Assembly: GCA_944323365.1 (NCBI GenBank)
Contig: CALUSG010000058.1
Location: 1-61,731 of the forward strand
Reading direction: 5' to 3'
Length of the DNA stretch: 61,731 nucleotides
DNA from: Candidatus Gastranaerophilales bacterium
GTDB taxonomy: Bacteria > Cyanobacteriota > Vampirovibrionia > Gastranaerophilales > Gastranaerophilaceae
Both the position numbers and the translations under genes were made by a program. How positions within the stretch are numbered: the first letter of the stretch is position 1; every line of letters begins with the position of its first letter. The notes under the pieces were generated by a model. It was not told where the DNA came from. It searched no databases and worked only from the letters and a program-made list of their open reading frames with translations. Below are positions 8,066 through 17,032 of this stretch, piece after piece.

Positions 8066-9289
8066 ATGAAGAAAGATGAAATAAACAACGGTGTATCTCT
8101 GTTTGCACAATCAGAATATTTGTTAGACAGTGATCCCTTGGAAGAAATTTTTGCTTTAAATTTAGGAGATTTTGTAGCAGAACATCTTATATCCGAAGAT
8201 CTTGCGAAAAAAATAGGTTCAAAAGACAAAAGAGCCGCACTTAAAAATCAGTTAAAAGAGCTTATTTCTATATATTCATCGCAAAATACCCTGAGTGTTT
8301 TAAGCACGGGAAATAGTGATGCAATTTATTCATCAATAGCAAAAACGGTAATGCAAATGGTAGATGCCGCTTTATGCAGAATATATTTGTTAAAAGACAA
8401 TCAGATGATGCTTGTAGGTTCTTCAAACGGCGATATGGGGCATGAACTTTGCGTAGACTTTACAGGTAAGGATTTTGCATATGAAGATGAAACGACATAT
8501 GTTCCAATGCGTTCAGTAGCCGGGATTTTAGGTGTTATAGGAATTCAAACAATTGATAACGCACCTTTGAAAAAAGAATATTTAAAACTTTTAATTGGTA
8601 TTGCAAAGCTTTTTGCCTCATCATTGAAAATGCAGTCATTGATTGACGAAACTAATAAAATTTTAGCGGATGATAGTGCAAATATTACTGATATGCAGCA
8701 CATAAGAGCGGAATTAACAGCTTTAATCGGAGATTTGTGCGATTATCAGCAAAATTTCGTTGAAGAACTGGCAAAAGCCGTAGACAGAAAAGGCCAGTAT
8801 AAAGTTTCTCATTCTCAAAATACGGCAAATCTTGCCCGTTTAATCTGTAAAGAATTGGGCTTGAATGAAAAAACAACGGATTTGATATACTATGCAGGCA
8901 TGCTTCAAAATATCGGTAAAATTACTCTGCCTGAAAGAATTTTTGCAAATAATGGCAAGCTGTCAAAAGAAGAATTAAAAGAAATACAAGAACATATAAA
9001 AACAGGCGTAAATCTTTTGATGAATATAAACTTTTTATCAGAAGTCGTGCCTTATGTAAACTATCAAACAGAACGTTATGACGGTACAGGAAAGCCTGAA
9101 GGCCTAAAAGGTCAATCAATTCCTTTAGGGTCAAGAATTATTGCTGTTGCGGATGCATTTACCGCAATGACATCAGATAGGCCATACAGGAAAGCAATGC
9201 CTGTATCTGAAGCAATAAATATTATGAGTAATGATACCAAATGGGATCCTGTTGTTATTGAGGCCTTAAAGCAGGCTGTTAAAGCGTAA
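8066..9289 (+). CDS. GAF-like plus degenerate HD-GYP domain protein
   Basis: 407 residues. An N-terminal unknown region (1-75), a GAF-like region (about 80-195) and an HD-GYP domain (about 235-400). The HD-GYP fold signature is recognisable (VSHSQNTANLARL, LPERIF, ERYDGTGKPEGL, IIAVADAFTAMTSDRPYR), but key metal ligands are changed: the HD pair is Q281-N282 (GMLQNIGKI for the usual LHDIGKI), the HH(H/E) stretch is YQT, and GYP is GKP. It is probably not an active cyclic-di-GMP phosphodiesterase and may act as a sensor or scaffold. Start supported by GAAGGA. Divergent from glycosyltransferase genes. Confidence 0.8.
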   Translation: MKKDEINNGVSLFAQSEYLLDSDPLEEIFALNLGDFVAEHLISEDLAKKIGSKDKRAALKNQLKELISIYSSQNTLSVLSTGNSDAIYSSIAKTVMQMVDAALCRIYLLKDNQMMLVGSSNGDMGHELCVDFTGKDFAYEDETTYVPMRSVAGILGVIGIQTIDNAPLKKEYLKLLIGIAKLFASSLKMQSLIDETNKILADDSANITDMQHIRAELTALIGDLCDYQQNFVEELAKAVDRKGQYKVSHSQNTANLARLICKELGLNEKTTDLIYYAGMLQNIGKITLPERIFANNGKLSKEELKEIQEHIKTGVNLLMNINFLSEVVPYVNYQTERYDGTGKPEGLKGQSIPLGSRIIAVADAFTAMTSDRPYRKAMPVSEAINIMSNDTKWDPVVIEALKQAVKA

Positions 9290-9575
9290 CTATACTAAAC
9301 GCTACAACTTCCGCAATATTTATGTTTAACCAGTCATATTTGAAACAAATATAATCATTGCATTCACAGTCATCATGATTACAGGTACAGTAATCCTCAA
9401 GTCTGCATACGGTTACATCTCTTAACGCTATTATGCAGTCATGGCAGTCTGCACATTTACCTTGAAATTCATGGATAGTTCCATCAATTTTTAGATGATT
9501 AGTGAAAATAACTATATTTTCAGCTGCGTTTTCTTTCATTATATTTTGTATTGCATCACTAAGATTTTTTGTCAT
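9279..9575 (-). CDS. Cysteine-rich small protein of unknown function
   Basis: 98 residues with ten Cys, most of them within about residues 40-77, in patterns such as CADCHDC and CTCNHDDCEC, mixed with His and Asp. This suggests metal (zinc or iron-sulfur) binding. Strong Shine-Dalgarno (AGGAGG). The 3' end overlaps the convergent HD-GYP-like gene by 11 bases. No family recognised. Confidence 0.6.
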   Translation of the reverse strand: MTKNLSDAIQNIMKENAAENIVIFTNHLKIDGTIHEFQGKCADCHDCIIALRDVTVCRLEDYCTCNHDDCECNDYICFKYDWLNINIAEVVAFSIVTL

Positions 9576-9632
9576 AATTTACCTCCTAAATGAGTATAAA
9601 TTATGTTTTGAAAATACTTATTCCCCAAATAA

Positions 9633-9842
9633 TTAATTCTTATGTCTAAAAAAATTAATGTCTTTTAAATCTTTTCTATTGACCACCAGTCCGCAATTAC
9701 GGCACGAAAGAATTTCGCCTGTGCTGTCAATCGGCATAAATATATGTTCGCAGGGTGTTGGTTCCTCTTCATCAAAAGTTTCATATGTTGATTGATTTTT
9801 TTTCTTTTTTAATTTATTAAATATCAGTTCAATAAAATACAT
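9633..9842 (-). CDS. Small zinc-ribbon-like protein
   Basis: 69 residues. It has a basic, hydrophobic N-terminus, then CEHIF, a 10-12 residue gap, and LSCRNCGLVV, which looks like half of a zinc ribbon plus extra Cys/His ligands. Its ATG overlaps the cdd stop (TAATG), so it is translationally coupled to cdd. Function unknown. Confidence 0.6.
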   Translation of the reverse strand: MYFIELIFNKLKKKKNQSTYETFDEEEPTPCEHIFMPIDSTGEILSCRNCGLVVNRKDLKDINFFRHKN

Positions 9843-10225
9843 TAAAGATTAAACCCGCCCGGTAAAAGTTCTTCTATCGTAAAAATTTTAAGTTCATCGT
9901 TATCTTTTAAAATAATATCAATACCGTTGTCTGATTGAAATTCATAAAGCACTTGTCTGCAAGCCCCGCAAGGGTAGCAAAGATTCATTTTGGGAGAAAA
10001 AATTGCTATGGCTTTAATTTTTTTTTCGCCATCAGCTATTGCTGATCCAACAGCATTTCTTTCAGCACAAATTGTCAGACCGAAACTGGAATTTTCGAAA
10101 TTACAACCTGTATAGATCTTATTATTTTCTGTTAAAACACAAGCACCTACAGGAAATTTCGAATATGGAATGTAAGCGTTTTTTGCTACTTCTTCTGCTT
10201 TTTCCATCAATAATTTATATTCCAT
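9842..10225 (-). CDS. cdd: Cytidine deaminase
   Basis: 127 residues. Deaminates cytidine and deoxycytidine in pyrimidine salvage. The zinc site is complete: CAERNAVGSAI (catalytic Glu) and PCGACRQVL. YIPYSKFPVGA and GCNFENSS are substrate-binding segments of homotetrameric Cdd. AAAGGAG precedes the ATG. First gene of a two-gene operon with the zinc-ribbon-like protein. Confidence 0.96.
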   Translation of the reverse strand: MEYKLLMEKAEEVAKNAYIPYSKFPVGACVLTENNKIYTGCNFENSSFGLTICAERNAVGSAIADGEKKIKAIAIFSPKMNLCYPCGACRQVLYEFQSDNGIDIILKDNDELKIFTIEELLPGGFNL

Positions 10226-10292
10226 AATTTTCTCCTTTAATAGATATTTTAGTGCATTTTTTTCGAAATATTATCCTTTAGTCGAATGATTG

Positions 10293-10301
10293 TGCTATAA
10301 T
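10293..10301 (+). promoter_or_regulatory. Extended -10 element, leaderless type
   Basis: TGC-TATAAT (hexamer 10296-10301) lies exactly 6 bases before the ATG at 10308; there is no Shine-Dalgarno. No good -35 is seen, as is common with extended -10 promoters. Confidence 0.55.
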
Positions 10302-10307
10302 TTTGTT

Positions 10308-11102
10308 ATGAAATTATTGCAAAAGATAATAGTTTTATTATGTTTGTTCTTTGGCAATTGTGTGAGTGCTGAAACCTTTAGTGTTTTAGTTCTACCGGTT
10401 GATTTGTTTTCCGTTTGCGAAAATTATTATTGTTTTCCTGAACCTTCGGAAATTTTGGCGGCTGATACAATTAACTATTTCAATAAAAGCGGTAAAGTTT
10501 CTGCTTTTGATTTATATTCGGTAAGGAAAAAATTGATAGATAATCCGTCGATGAAAAATGCAGCTATGCTGGCATTAAAAAAATATAAGAATACAAATAC
10601 TGTAGAATTTGTTCAATTAAAACAGCTGGCAAAGTTTTTCGACACTAAATCTATATTAATGATTTCGTCAGATGTGGTAAGCGGAGCATATAGAAGAAGT
10701 GTTTGGGAAGTCTTGGAAGTATCAAGTGTATTTGAGATATATAATACGTATAATTTGGAAACCCGTGCGGTTTTAACCGATAATGTAAACGATATTATAA
10801 TGTGGAGCGGCAAATATAGTAAAAGTTTGGGAGATAATGAAACCAGGTTTTGGGCATTGAGTACTTCACAGGCTCTTTCGCAGCTGGAAAAGCTGAAACT
10901 TTATTCAAAACAAATTATGGCAAAAAATATAGCCGAACAAATTGTTTTAAGATTTTATCCAAAAACAATGAAACCTGTTATTCCTAAACAAAAAACGGAA
11001 ACTACTGATTTTAGACCGAGCCCGTTAAACAATAATGGCGTAAAACTGCTTGATGATGATGAGTATGGCGAAATTCATACAGAAGCAATTTTTGATTTTT
11101 AA
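10308..11102 (+). CDS. Exported protein of unknown function
   Basis: 264 residues from the ATG at 10308. A clear Sec signal peptide (MKLLQKIIVLLCLFFG, then NCVSA, cleaved before ETF) is followed by a domain with an alternating beta/alpha look (FSVLVLPVDLF, ILMISSDVV) and a Lys/Pro-rich tail. It resembles in layout periplasmic or outer-membrane-associated proteins of the TolB-N/CsgG kind, but identity cannot be shown. Convergent with the next gene, overlapping by 4 bases. Confidence 0.7.
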   Translation: MKLLQKIIVLLCLFFGNCVSAETFSVLVLPVDLFSVCENYYCFPEPSEILAADTINYFNKSGKVSAFDLYSVRKKLIDNPSMKNAAMLALKKYKNTNTVEFVQLKQLAKFFDTKSILMISSDVVSGAYRRSVWEVLEVSSVFEIYNTYNLETRAVLTDNVNDIIMWSGKYSKSLGDNETRFWALSTSQALSQLEKLKLYSKQIMAKNIAEQIVLRFYPKTMKPVIPKQKTETTDFRPSPLNNNGVKLLDDDEYGEIHTEAIFDF

Positions 11103-11374
11103 TCTTTAGTAAGCGGATTGTTTTGTTTGGTTTGAGGCAGGTTATTATTCTGCTGGTTGATAATACGTTCGTTAAATGAATTGTTTTGAGGGTTTGCCGG
11201 GGATTTGTAGTCAGGTTTTTTCTCTCTTGTGTTTTCAATCATATCTTGTTTTACTTCAACCTGTGCCGGAGTTTTTACAGCAATGCTTTCAAGTTCATTT
11301 AATCTATTGGTAGCATCAAGTGTTGCCAAAATAAGTACTACAAATATTGATAAAAATATGAAAAAATTTCTCAT
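11099..11374 (-). CDS. Small membrane-anchored or exported protein
   Basis: 91 residues. One hydrophobic N-terminal helix (NFFIFLSIFVVLILATL) acts as a signal anchor or signal peptide; the rest is polar, Asn/Gln/Pro-rich and probably disordered. Shine-Dalgarno AAGGAG before the ATG. Not recognised. Confidence 0.6.
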   Translation of the reverse strand: MRNFFIFLSIFVVLILATLDATNRLNELESIAVKTPAQVEVKQDMIENTREKKPDYKSPANPQNNSFNERIINQQNNNLPQTKQNNPLTKD

Positions 11375-11494
11375 GTATAACTCCTTTTTGTCATAATTTT
11401 ATCAGGCACTAAATAAATTCATATCAGCTATGTGTTTAATACTTGCACAAATATATTATAAATGTTAAAATAATAAAAAGAGAGGAAATATCAT

Positions 11495-11662
11495 ATGGCA
11501 AGATTAATCAGACCAACCTGGGCAATAAGATGTGTACAATCAGGATGCAGAACACTTTTTGAAGTAGCCCAATTAGAAGAAGGTAAACAACAAGAAGTTG
11601 TATGCCCGAACTGCGGCGAACATTATGTTTATCCTATTTTGAAAGAGAATGAAGAAAATTAG
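11495..11662 (+). CDS. Small zinc-ribbon protein (55 residues)
   Basis: Starts MARLIRPTWAIRCVQSGCRT and has a CVQSGC knuckle paired with VVCPNCGEHY, a clear two-knuckle zinc ribbon. GAGAGGAAA lies before the ATG. The stop is 5 bases before the radical SAM gene, so the two are probably co-transcribed. The function of such mini zinc ribbons is unknown. Confidence 0.75.
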   Translation: MARLIRPTWAIRCVQSGCRTLFEVAQLEEGKQQEVVCPNCGEHYVYPILKENEEN

Positions 11663-11667
11663 TCAAA

Positions 11668-12627
11668 ATGTTCAACAATACTGATAAACGCTATAATCAG
11701 TACAGTGCTCATTTGAAGAATAAATTTGGTGCTAAAGTTTATAAAATAACTATAGATGCCGGATTTTCTTGTCCAAACAGAGATGGAAAAATATCAACAG
11801 GCGGCTGTATTTTTTGCGATGAGGGCGGCAGCTTTTCTCAGGCACATTCAAATTTGTTATCTGTAGATGAACAGATTTCTGCCGGAATCAGCACTTTATC
11901 TGAACGCTTTAAAGCCCAAAAGTTTATGTCATACTTCCAGGCATATTCAAATACTTACAGGCCTGTTAATGAGCTGGAAAAAATATATAACTCTGCCTTA
12001 AACCATAAAGATATTGTAGGTATTTCCATTGGAACAAGACCTGATTGTATAGATAATGATAAATTGGACTTAATCTCATCATACAAAGACGATTACTATA
12101 CCTGGATTGAATATGGCCTGCAATCGGTTCACGATAAAACTTTAAAAAGAATAAACAGAGGGCATGATTTCGATTGTTTTCTTAAAGCTTATGAAAAAAC
12201 AAAATCTAAAGGGATAAATGTCTGTGTACATGTGATATTAGGTTTGTGGGAAACTCATGATGAAATGATGCAGACAGCACAAAAACTTGCACAGTTAGAT
12301 GTGGATGGTGTTAAAATCCATATGTTATGTGCCCTGAAAAATACTAAACTCGCTAACCTATATAGTGCAGGTGAAATAGATTTTATGAGCGAAGATGAAT
12401 ATGTCCAAACGGTTTGTGATTTTTTGGAATATTTACCCGAAAGATGTACAATTCATCGTCTTGCAGGTAACGGACTTAAAAAAAATTTGATAGCCCCAAG
12501 ATGGCTCGGAGCTAAGCTTGATTGTCTTAATAAAATAGATAGAGAATTTATTAAGAGAAATTCATATCAAGGGATTAAACAGGTTTACAAATCGCATCTA
12601 ATGTGTAATAATGAGTTTGAAGCTTAG
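11668..12627 (+). CDS. Radical SAM protein, YhcC/TIGR01212 type
   Basis: 319 residues. The cluster-binding Cys triad is in DAGFSCPNRDGKISTGGCIF followed by C, the pattern of the YhcC-like group of radical SAM proteins. IEYGLQSVHDKTLKRINRGH and VHVILGLWETHDEM are family segments, and HMLCALKNTKLANLY lies in the C-terminal part. The reaction is not established for this family. The start is the only in-frame ATG near the family start; translational coupling to the 55-residue protein is likely. Confidence 0.9.
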   Translation: MFNNTDKRYNQYSAHLKNKFGAKVYKITIDAGFSCPNRDGKISTGGCIFCDEGGSFSQAHSNLLSVDEQISAGISTLSERFKAQKFMSYFQAYSNTYRPVNELEKIYNSALNHKDIVGISIGTRPDCIDNDKLDLISSYKDDYYTWIEYGLQSVHDKTLKRINRGHDFDCFLKAYEKTKSKGINVCVHVILGLWETHDEMMQTAQKLAQLDVDGVKIHMLCALKNTKLANLYSAGEIDFMSEDEYVQTVCDFLEYLPERCTIHRLAGNGLKKNLIAPRWLGAKLDCLNKIDREFIKRNSYQGIKQVYKSHLMCNNEFEA

Positions 12628-12713
12628 TGCTTGTAAATTTTTGTTAAAGTGATAATTTTTGGATAGCAAAAAATAAGCTTTAGGAATATTAAATTTATAG
12701 AACAGGAGAAAAT

Positions 12714-13343
12714 ATGTTATCAATACAATCTGTAAATTCAAATCCTGCATTCGGCAGACGATACAGTAGAATTATTGAAGATATTTCATTCGAAAATATT
12801 CCACAAAATGTGAGTATAGATGATATTTATTCAAAAGAACAGTTTAAAGAAGATAAATCACGACTTGAAGGTCAGTTGGATGAATTAAATGCCGTAATAG
12901 ATAATGTAAATGTTCCAAAACCGGTTCGTGCATTTGGTAAAGTTGTATCGATAGGTATAGGAGCTGCATTAGGATTTGTCAGTATGAAATTTGGTGCACA
13001 GGGTGTTACCAAGTTATTGAAAAAAGGTTACAATGCTTTAAGTAAATTCGCACAAAAACCTATTTTAAAACCATTATTAAAAGCTAAAGAATTTGTCGGC
13101 AAAAAAGTAAACCAGCTTGTAACAAATTTAAGTAACTTCGGCCATAAACATAAGTTGAGTAATAAATTTATGAATGGTTGTGATAAATTAAAAAATAATT
13201 TTAAAGAAACAAAAGTTTATAACAAGCTTTCAAATATAACAAAAGAAAATGTCGAAAAAGGTGTAGTTAATCTTTTTGGCGTAAGCGGCGGTGTAACAGG
13301 CGGTATTACAGCTTTAGAAGGTGTAACGTCAAAAAAGGAATAA
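12714..13343 (+). CDS. Unknown protein with N-terminal NPAFGRR tag and a Gly-rich hydrophobic helix
   Basis: 209 residues. The N-terminus has SNPAFGRRYS within the first 20 residues, like the short F-x-G motif of several other unknown proteins here. Then come a charged helical region, a hydrophobic Gly/Ala helix (residues about 77-97) and a Lys-rich middle part, ending in a second Gly-rich stretch. No signal peptide. CAGGAG before the ATG. The next tagged protein starts 3 bases after its stop, so they form a two-gene operon. Not recognised. Confidence 0.65.
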   Translation: MLSIQSVNSNPAFGRRYSRIIEDISFENIPQNVSIDDIYSKEQFKEDKSRLEGQLDELNAVIDNVNVPKPVRAFGKVVSIGIGAALGFVSMKFGAQGVTKLLKKGYNALSKFAQKPILKPLLKAKEFVGKKVNQLVTNLSNFGHKHKLSNKFMNGCDKLKNNFKETKVYNKLSNITKENVEKGVVNLFGVSGGVTGGITALEGVTSKKE

Positions 13344-13346
13344 AAA

Positions 13347-13793
13347 ATGAGTTTAACAGTTAATCCAACAATTTCATTTAAAGGTAATAATGATGACAAA
13401 CGAGTATCAGCATCTGAAGTAGGTGTTGCAACAGGTGCAACTGTTGGTGGTGCAAAATACAGTGTTAACGCATTTAAACGCTTTAAATTAGGAAATACCC
13501 GTGATATTGTAAATTTATCAAATAAAACTGTTCAGGAGATTAAAGAAGCTGCAAATGCAGGAGTCAAAGTAAAATCTCTTTGGGGACGTATTGCAGTAAA
13601 TGCAAAAAAATATAAAAATGCTATAATAGAATTTGCTCAAAAATCAAGATTAGGAAAGAGATTAAAACCGGTATTTGAGAGCAAAGCGTTTGCAAAAGTT
13701 TCAGGAGCTATTGGCGGTTTGGGTGCTTTATTTGTATTCATTTCCGGTATAGGTGAAATGGGTAAAACATTTGGCAAACTGGCTGAAGATTAA
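13347..13793 (+). CDS. Unknown protein with N-terminal ISFKGNN tag
   Basis: 148 residues. The N-terminus MSLTVNPTISFKGNNDDKR carries the short motif seen in neighbours. It has two Gly-rich hydrophobic segments (VGVATGATVGGAK near 27 and ISGIGEMGKTF near the end, preceded by GAIGGLGALFVF), and a basic Lys/Arg-rich middle. Second gene of the pair. Not recognised; may interact with membrane. Confidence 0.65.
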   Translation: MSLTVNPTISFKGNNDDKRVSASEVGVATGATVGGAKYSVNAFKRFKLGNTRDIVNLSNKTVQEIKEAANAGVKVKSLWGRIAVNAKKYKNAIIEFAQKSRLGKRLKPVFESKAFAKVSGAIGGLGALFVFISGIGEMGKTFGKLAED

Positions 13794-13800
13794 AATTGTA

Positions 13801-13829
13801 TTGTTAAATTTATAAAATCGTGCTAAACT
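13801..13829 (+). promoter_or_regulatory. Promoter of folP, leaderless type
   Basis: TTGTTA at 13801-13806, 17-base spacer, extended -10 TGC-TAAACT (hexamer 13824-13829), then 6 bases to the folP ATG. No Shine-Dalgarno. Confidence 0.55.
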
Positions 13830-13835
13830 TCGGTT

Positions 13836-14972
13836 ATGCACGATTTTATTTTAAAGGAAATTATATCAGATAATTTGGAAAAAGAGCTTTCAGACATAGG
13901 GTTTGACAGCTCATATATACATAAAGCTTGTGATAAGTTGGTATATAAAAACATAAAAATTTATAATTTGACTCCTGCACAGGCAAATATATTGAAGCAG
14001 ACAGCAATTTCAACAGGTGCGGATTGTGCAACACACAGAGAAACTATTACCGGAAAAGCGGATAAGTCTGATTGTATATTGGGCGGGAGTATTTCTCAGT
14101 TGGAGAAAATATCTAAAAAGTTATCTTTACAGCCGTTTGGACTTAAGATTTTAGGAGAAAAACTTAGCGGGTTCTGTAAAATTGTTAAAAACAATAAAAC
14201 TCAAGTTGTAGGTATTTTGAATCTTACAACAAATTCATTTTCGGATGGCGGAGAGTTTTATGAATTTGACAGAGCAATAGAACATTTAGCAATGATGATA
14301 CAAGACGGGGCAGATATTATTGATATAGGAGCAGAATCAACAAAACCTTATTCTACGCCTGTTACAGCTGAAAAGCAATTAGAAAAATTATTGCCGATTT
14401 TGGAGTATGTGAATAAAAATAATATTAAAACTCCAATAAGTATTGATACAAGAAGTTCATTGGTAGCGGAAGAATGTTTAAAACTTGGAGTATCAATAAT
14501 AAATGACGTTTCGGGGGTTGATTATGATAGTCTTATGGCTGATGTTATTGCAAAATATAATGCAAAAGTTATTATCCAACATTCAAAAGGTACACCTGAA
14601 AATATGCAGGACAAGCCGGTTTATGAAAATCTTATGGATGAAATTTATTTGGGCTTGAAAAATAAAATTGATTTTGCGATTTCAAAAGGTATAAAACGTG
14701 AAAATATCATAATAGACCCGGGAATAGGTTTTGGTAAAAGTCGTGAAAATAATTTTGAAATAATAGCAAGAATAGAAGAATTGTACGGCTTGGAATGCCC
14801 CGTAATGCTTGGCATTTCTCGTAAAAGCCTGTTGAATATGAAAGACGAAGATAATTTGACTAAAGATATTTTTACAACCGCATTAAACACTTTAGCAGTG
14901 GATAAAAAAGTAGATTTTATCCGTGTGCATAATGTAAAATTAAGTAAAATGCTGATAAATTTATTAGGCTAA
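13836..14972 (+). CDS. folP: Dihydropteroate synthase with an N-terminal extension
   Basis: 378 residues. Condenses pterin pyrophosphate with para-aminobenzoate in folate synthesis. The DHPS core starts near residue 123 (VGILNLTTNSFSDGG), with DIGAESTKP, SIDTRSS, INDVSG and DPGIGFGK following in order. About 115 residues precede the core, longer than the E. coli type; similar extended forms are known in some other bacteria. The extension has no recognised activity. Convergent with apt (4-base gap). Confidence 0.95.
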   Translation: MHDFILKEIISDNLEKELSDIGFDSSYIHKACDKLVYKNIKIYNLTPAQANILKQTAISTGADCATHRETITGKADKSDCILGGSISQLEKISKKLSLQPFGLKILGEKLSGFCKIVKNNKTQVVGILNLTTNSFSDGGEFYEFDRAIEHLAMMIQDGADIIDIGAESTKPYSTPVTAEKQLEKLLPILEYVNKNNIKTPISIDTRSSLVAEECLKLGVSIINDVSGVDYDSLMADVIAKYNAKVIIQHSKGTPENMQDKPVYENLMDEIYLGLKNKIDFAISKGIKRENIIIDPGIGFGKSRENNFEIIARIEELYGLECPVMLGISRKSLLNMKDEDNLTKDIFTTALNTLAVDKKVDFIRVHNVKLSKMLINLLG

Positions 14973-14976
14973 GCCA

Positions 14977-15507
14977 TTAATATTTGAGCATAGAGATGAC
15001 TTTTAAATCTTTATCGAATTTTTCTCTGCCTTTTAAATCTTCTAATTCAATCAAAAAAGCAATACCGATGAGGTTTCCGCCGGTTTTGTTGATAAGTTTG
15101 CAGGCAGCTTCTGCTGTTCCGCCTGTAGCTAATAAATCATCAACAATTAAAACATTAGCTCCTTTTTCTATTGCATCTGTATGTACTTCAATTTTATCAG
15201 TACCGTATTCGAGCTGGTATTCTTGACTTATTGTTTCAGCAGGAAGTTTATTTGGTTTTCTGATAGGTACAAACCCTGCATTAAGTTTATATGCCATAGG
15301 CATTCCGAATATAAATCCACGACTTTCTATACCGGCTATGTAATCTATTTTTTCATCTTTAAATTGATCACAAAGATAGTCTATCATTTCTTTTAATGTT
15401 TCGGGATCTTTTAATGCAGTTGTTATATCCCTAAATATTATGCCTTTTTTCGGAAAATCTTTTACTGATCTTATTTTGCTTTTTACATTTGCAACTGTGT
15501 TTATCAT
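14977..15507 (-). CDS. apt: Adenine phosphoribosyltransferase
   Basis: 176 residues. Converts adenine and PRPP to AMP. KDFPKKGIIFRDITTALKDP, IAGIESRGFIFG and the PRPP loop VLIVDDLLATGGTA are diagnostic; length normal. Shine-Dalgarno AGGAG before the ATG. It lies 11 bases after the glycosyltransferase gene on the same strand, so they are likely co-transcribed, without an obvious functional link. Confidence 0.96.
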   Translation of the reverse strand: MINTVANVKSKIRSVKDFPKKGIIFRDITTALKDPETLKEMIDYLCDQFKDEKIDYIAGIESRGFIFGMPMAYKLNAGFVPIRKPNKLPAETISQEYQLEYGTDKIEVHTDAIEKGANVLIVDDLLATGGTAEAACKLINKTGGNLIGIAFLIELEDLKGREKFDKDLKVISMLKY

Positions 15508-15518
15508 TTATATTTCTC

Positions 15519-16892
15519 CTATTTCGTTAATAATAACCGTTTTAATTCTTCCTTAGCGTTTTTAATCTTTTGTTTAGCTCTTTGAATGGCATGTTCGTGT
15601 TGAACAAGTCCGTGAGCGGTTTTCCCCCAATTCATGTCTTTTTTCATGAATAAAATTTTAAATCCTATAAATAAAACCAGCGGAAACCATATTATTAAGA
15701 GGTAAATAGATGTTTCAAATGCCTGGTTAAAAGCATCCAGTCTTGATAAATTGTCATATCGTCTTAAACTGTATCTTGCAGCTACAAAAAATCCTATTCC
15801 TATAATACAGCTTATTATGATAGATGAGTATAGCATGTGCGGAGAGGCGTCTTTTGCAAGTACTTTAAACCCTCTTATTAAAATTTCCATTAAAAGCCAT
15901 GCCGGCATGATAAATTCCGATATATAAGCAATTAAATCTAAACTTACTCTTAAAGGCATGTCTTTTGATGTTAAAATATCACCGGCATATTCCAAATAAC
16001 GTCTTATTGTACCTTCAAGCCAGCGTCTTCTCTGTCTGTATAAAGGCCAAAGATACATAATTCCTTCTTCATAGACTATTGCATCTTTACAAAACCTAAC
16101 GTCCCAGCCTTTAATATGCAAACGTGTAGACATGTCCAAATCATCAGTAATTGTATAATTATTCCATCCTCCAATGTCTTCAAGAGCGGTTCTTTTAATA
16201 AGTTCGCCGTTACCTCTCAATTCGACAGCTCCTTTGACGGAATCTCGACCTACCTGGAAATGTGTGTCCATTGTCATTTCATTATTTTGACATCTAGTTA
16301 AAATATTTACATCTTTGTTGCGGATAACTTTTCTTGCCTGAACAGCTCCGACATCTTTTGGTTCCAGGTTAGGGATTAATTTTTTTAGAAAATCTTTTTC
16401 AACTCTGGCATCGGCATCAAATACCAAAATTGCTTCGCCCTTTGCATATTTTAACGCATCGTTTAATACTGCGGATTTTCCGGGAAAAGCGTCTTTTGGT
16501 CTGATAAATGCTATGATTTTATCGTATTTCTTTTCTAAATCTTTTATAACAGAGGCTGTATTATCCGTACTTCTGTCGTCTATTACGATTACTTCAAACG
16601 GCTCATAATCCAGTTGTAAAATGTTTTCAACTGTTTGGGTAATAACGCTTTCTTCATTGTGTGCCGGTATCATTATTGATACAAAAGGTCTATAGTTTTC
16701 ATTAATTATTTGAGGATATTTTTGCAGCTTACGGTTCTTAATTTTATATGCTAGATTTGTAAACAACGCATACAAAGCCATTGCTGTAATTAAGAACGCA
16801 AGCCCCCATACAGTGTTAAAATAACTTTGGAATATGTAAATAAATACTCCCAGCCCAAAAACTATTACAAATAATAGTACTCTTTCCTTCAT
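15519..16892 (-). CDS. Membrane glycosyltransferase, family 2 (BcsA/PgaC-like)
   Basis: 457 residues. Two N-terminal membrane helices (about 4-45), a cytoplasmic GT2 catalytic domain, then 3-4 C-terminal helices. Catalytic motifs run VSIMIPAHNEE, DDRSTDN, FDADARV, ITDDLD and RQRRRWLEG, matching processive synthases with a Q/RxxRW motif such as those for poly-N-acetylglucosamine, hyaluronan or cellulose. No PilZ domain is visible. The product polymer cannot be told. A TACAAT hexamer lies 7 bases before the ATG, with no Shine-Dalgarno. Confidence 0.85.
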   Translation of the reverse strand: MKERVLLFVIVFGLGVFIYIFQSYFNTVWGLAFLITAMALYALFTNLAYKIKNRKLQKYPQIINENYRPFVSIMIPAHNEESVITQTVENILQLDYEPFEVIVIDDRSTDNTASVIKDLEKKYDKIIAFIRPKDAFPGKSAVLNDALKYAKGEAILVFDADARVEKDFLKKLIPNLEPKDVGAVQARKVIRNKDVNILTRCQNNEMTMDTHFQVGRDSVKGAVELRGNGELIKRTALEDIGGWNNYTITDDLDMSTRLHIKGWDVRFCKDAIVYEEGIMYLWPLYRQRRRWLEGTIRRYLEYAGDILTSKDMPLRVSLDLIAYISEFIMPAWLLMEILIRGFKVLAKDASPHMLYSSIIISCIIGIGFFVAARYSLRRYDNLSRLDAFNQAFETSIYLLIIWFPLVLFIGFKILFMKKDMNWGKTAHGLVQHEHAIQRAKQKIKNAKEELKRLLLTK

Positions 16893-16972
16893 AATTAATA
16901 TTGTATCAAAAACTTTAGAAAATAACTTGAATTTTTTGTATTTATTACTTTTTGTATACTATTGTAAAGTAG

Positions 16973-17000
16973 TTGCATAATGAAATACTTCCAGTATAAT
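16973..17000 (+). promoter_or_regulatory. Promoter of the HU gene
   Basis: TTGCAT at 16973-16978, 16-base spacer, TATAAT at 16995-17000. This gives a 5' leader of about 27 bases containing AAAGGAG before the ATG at 17033. Confidence 0.65.
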
Positions 17001-17032
17001 TAGCATGTACACAAAGTAAAGGAGTTTTATTT

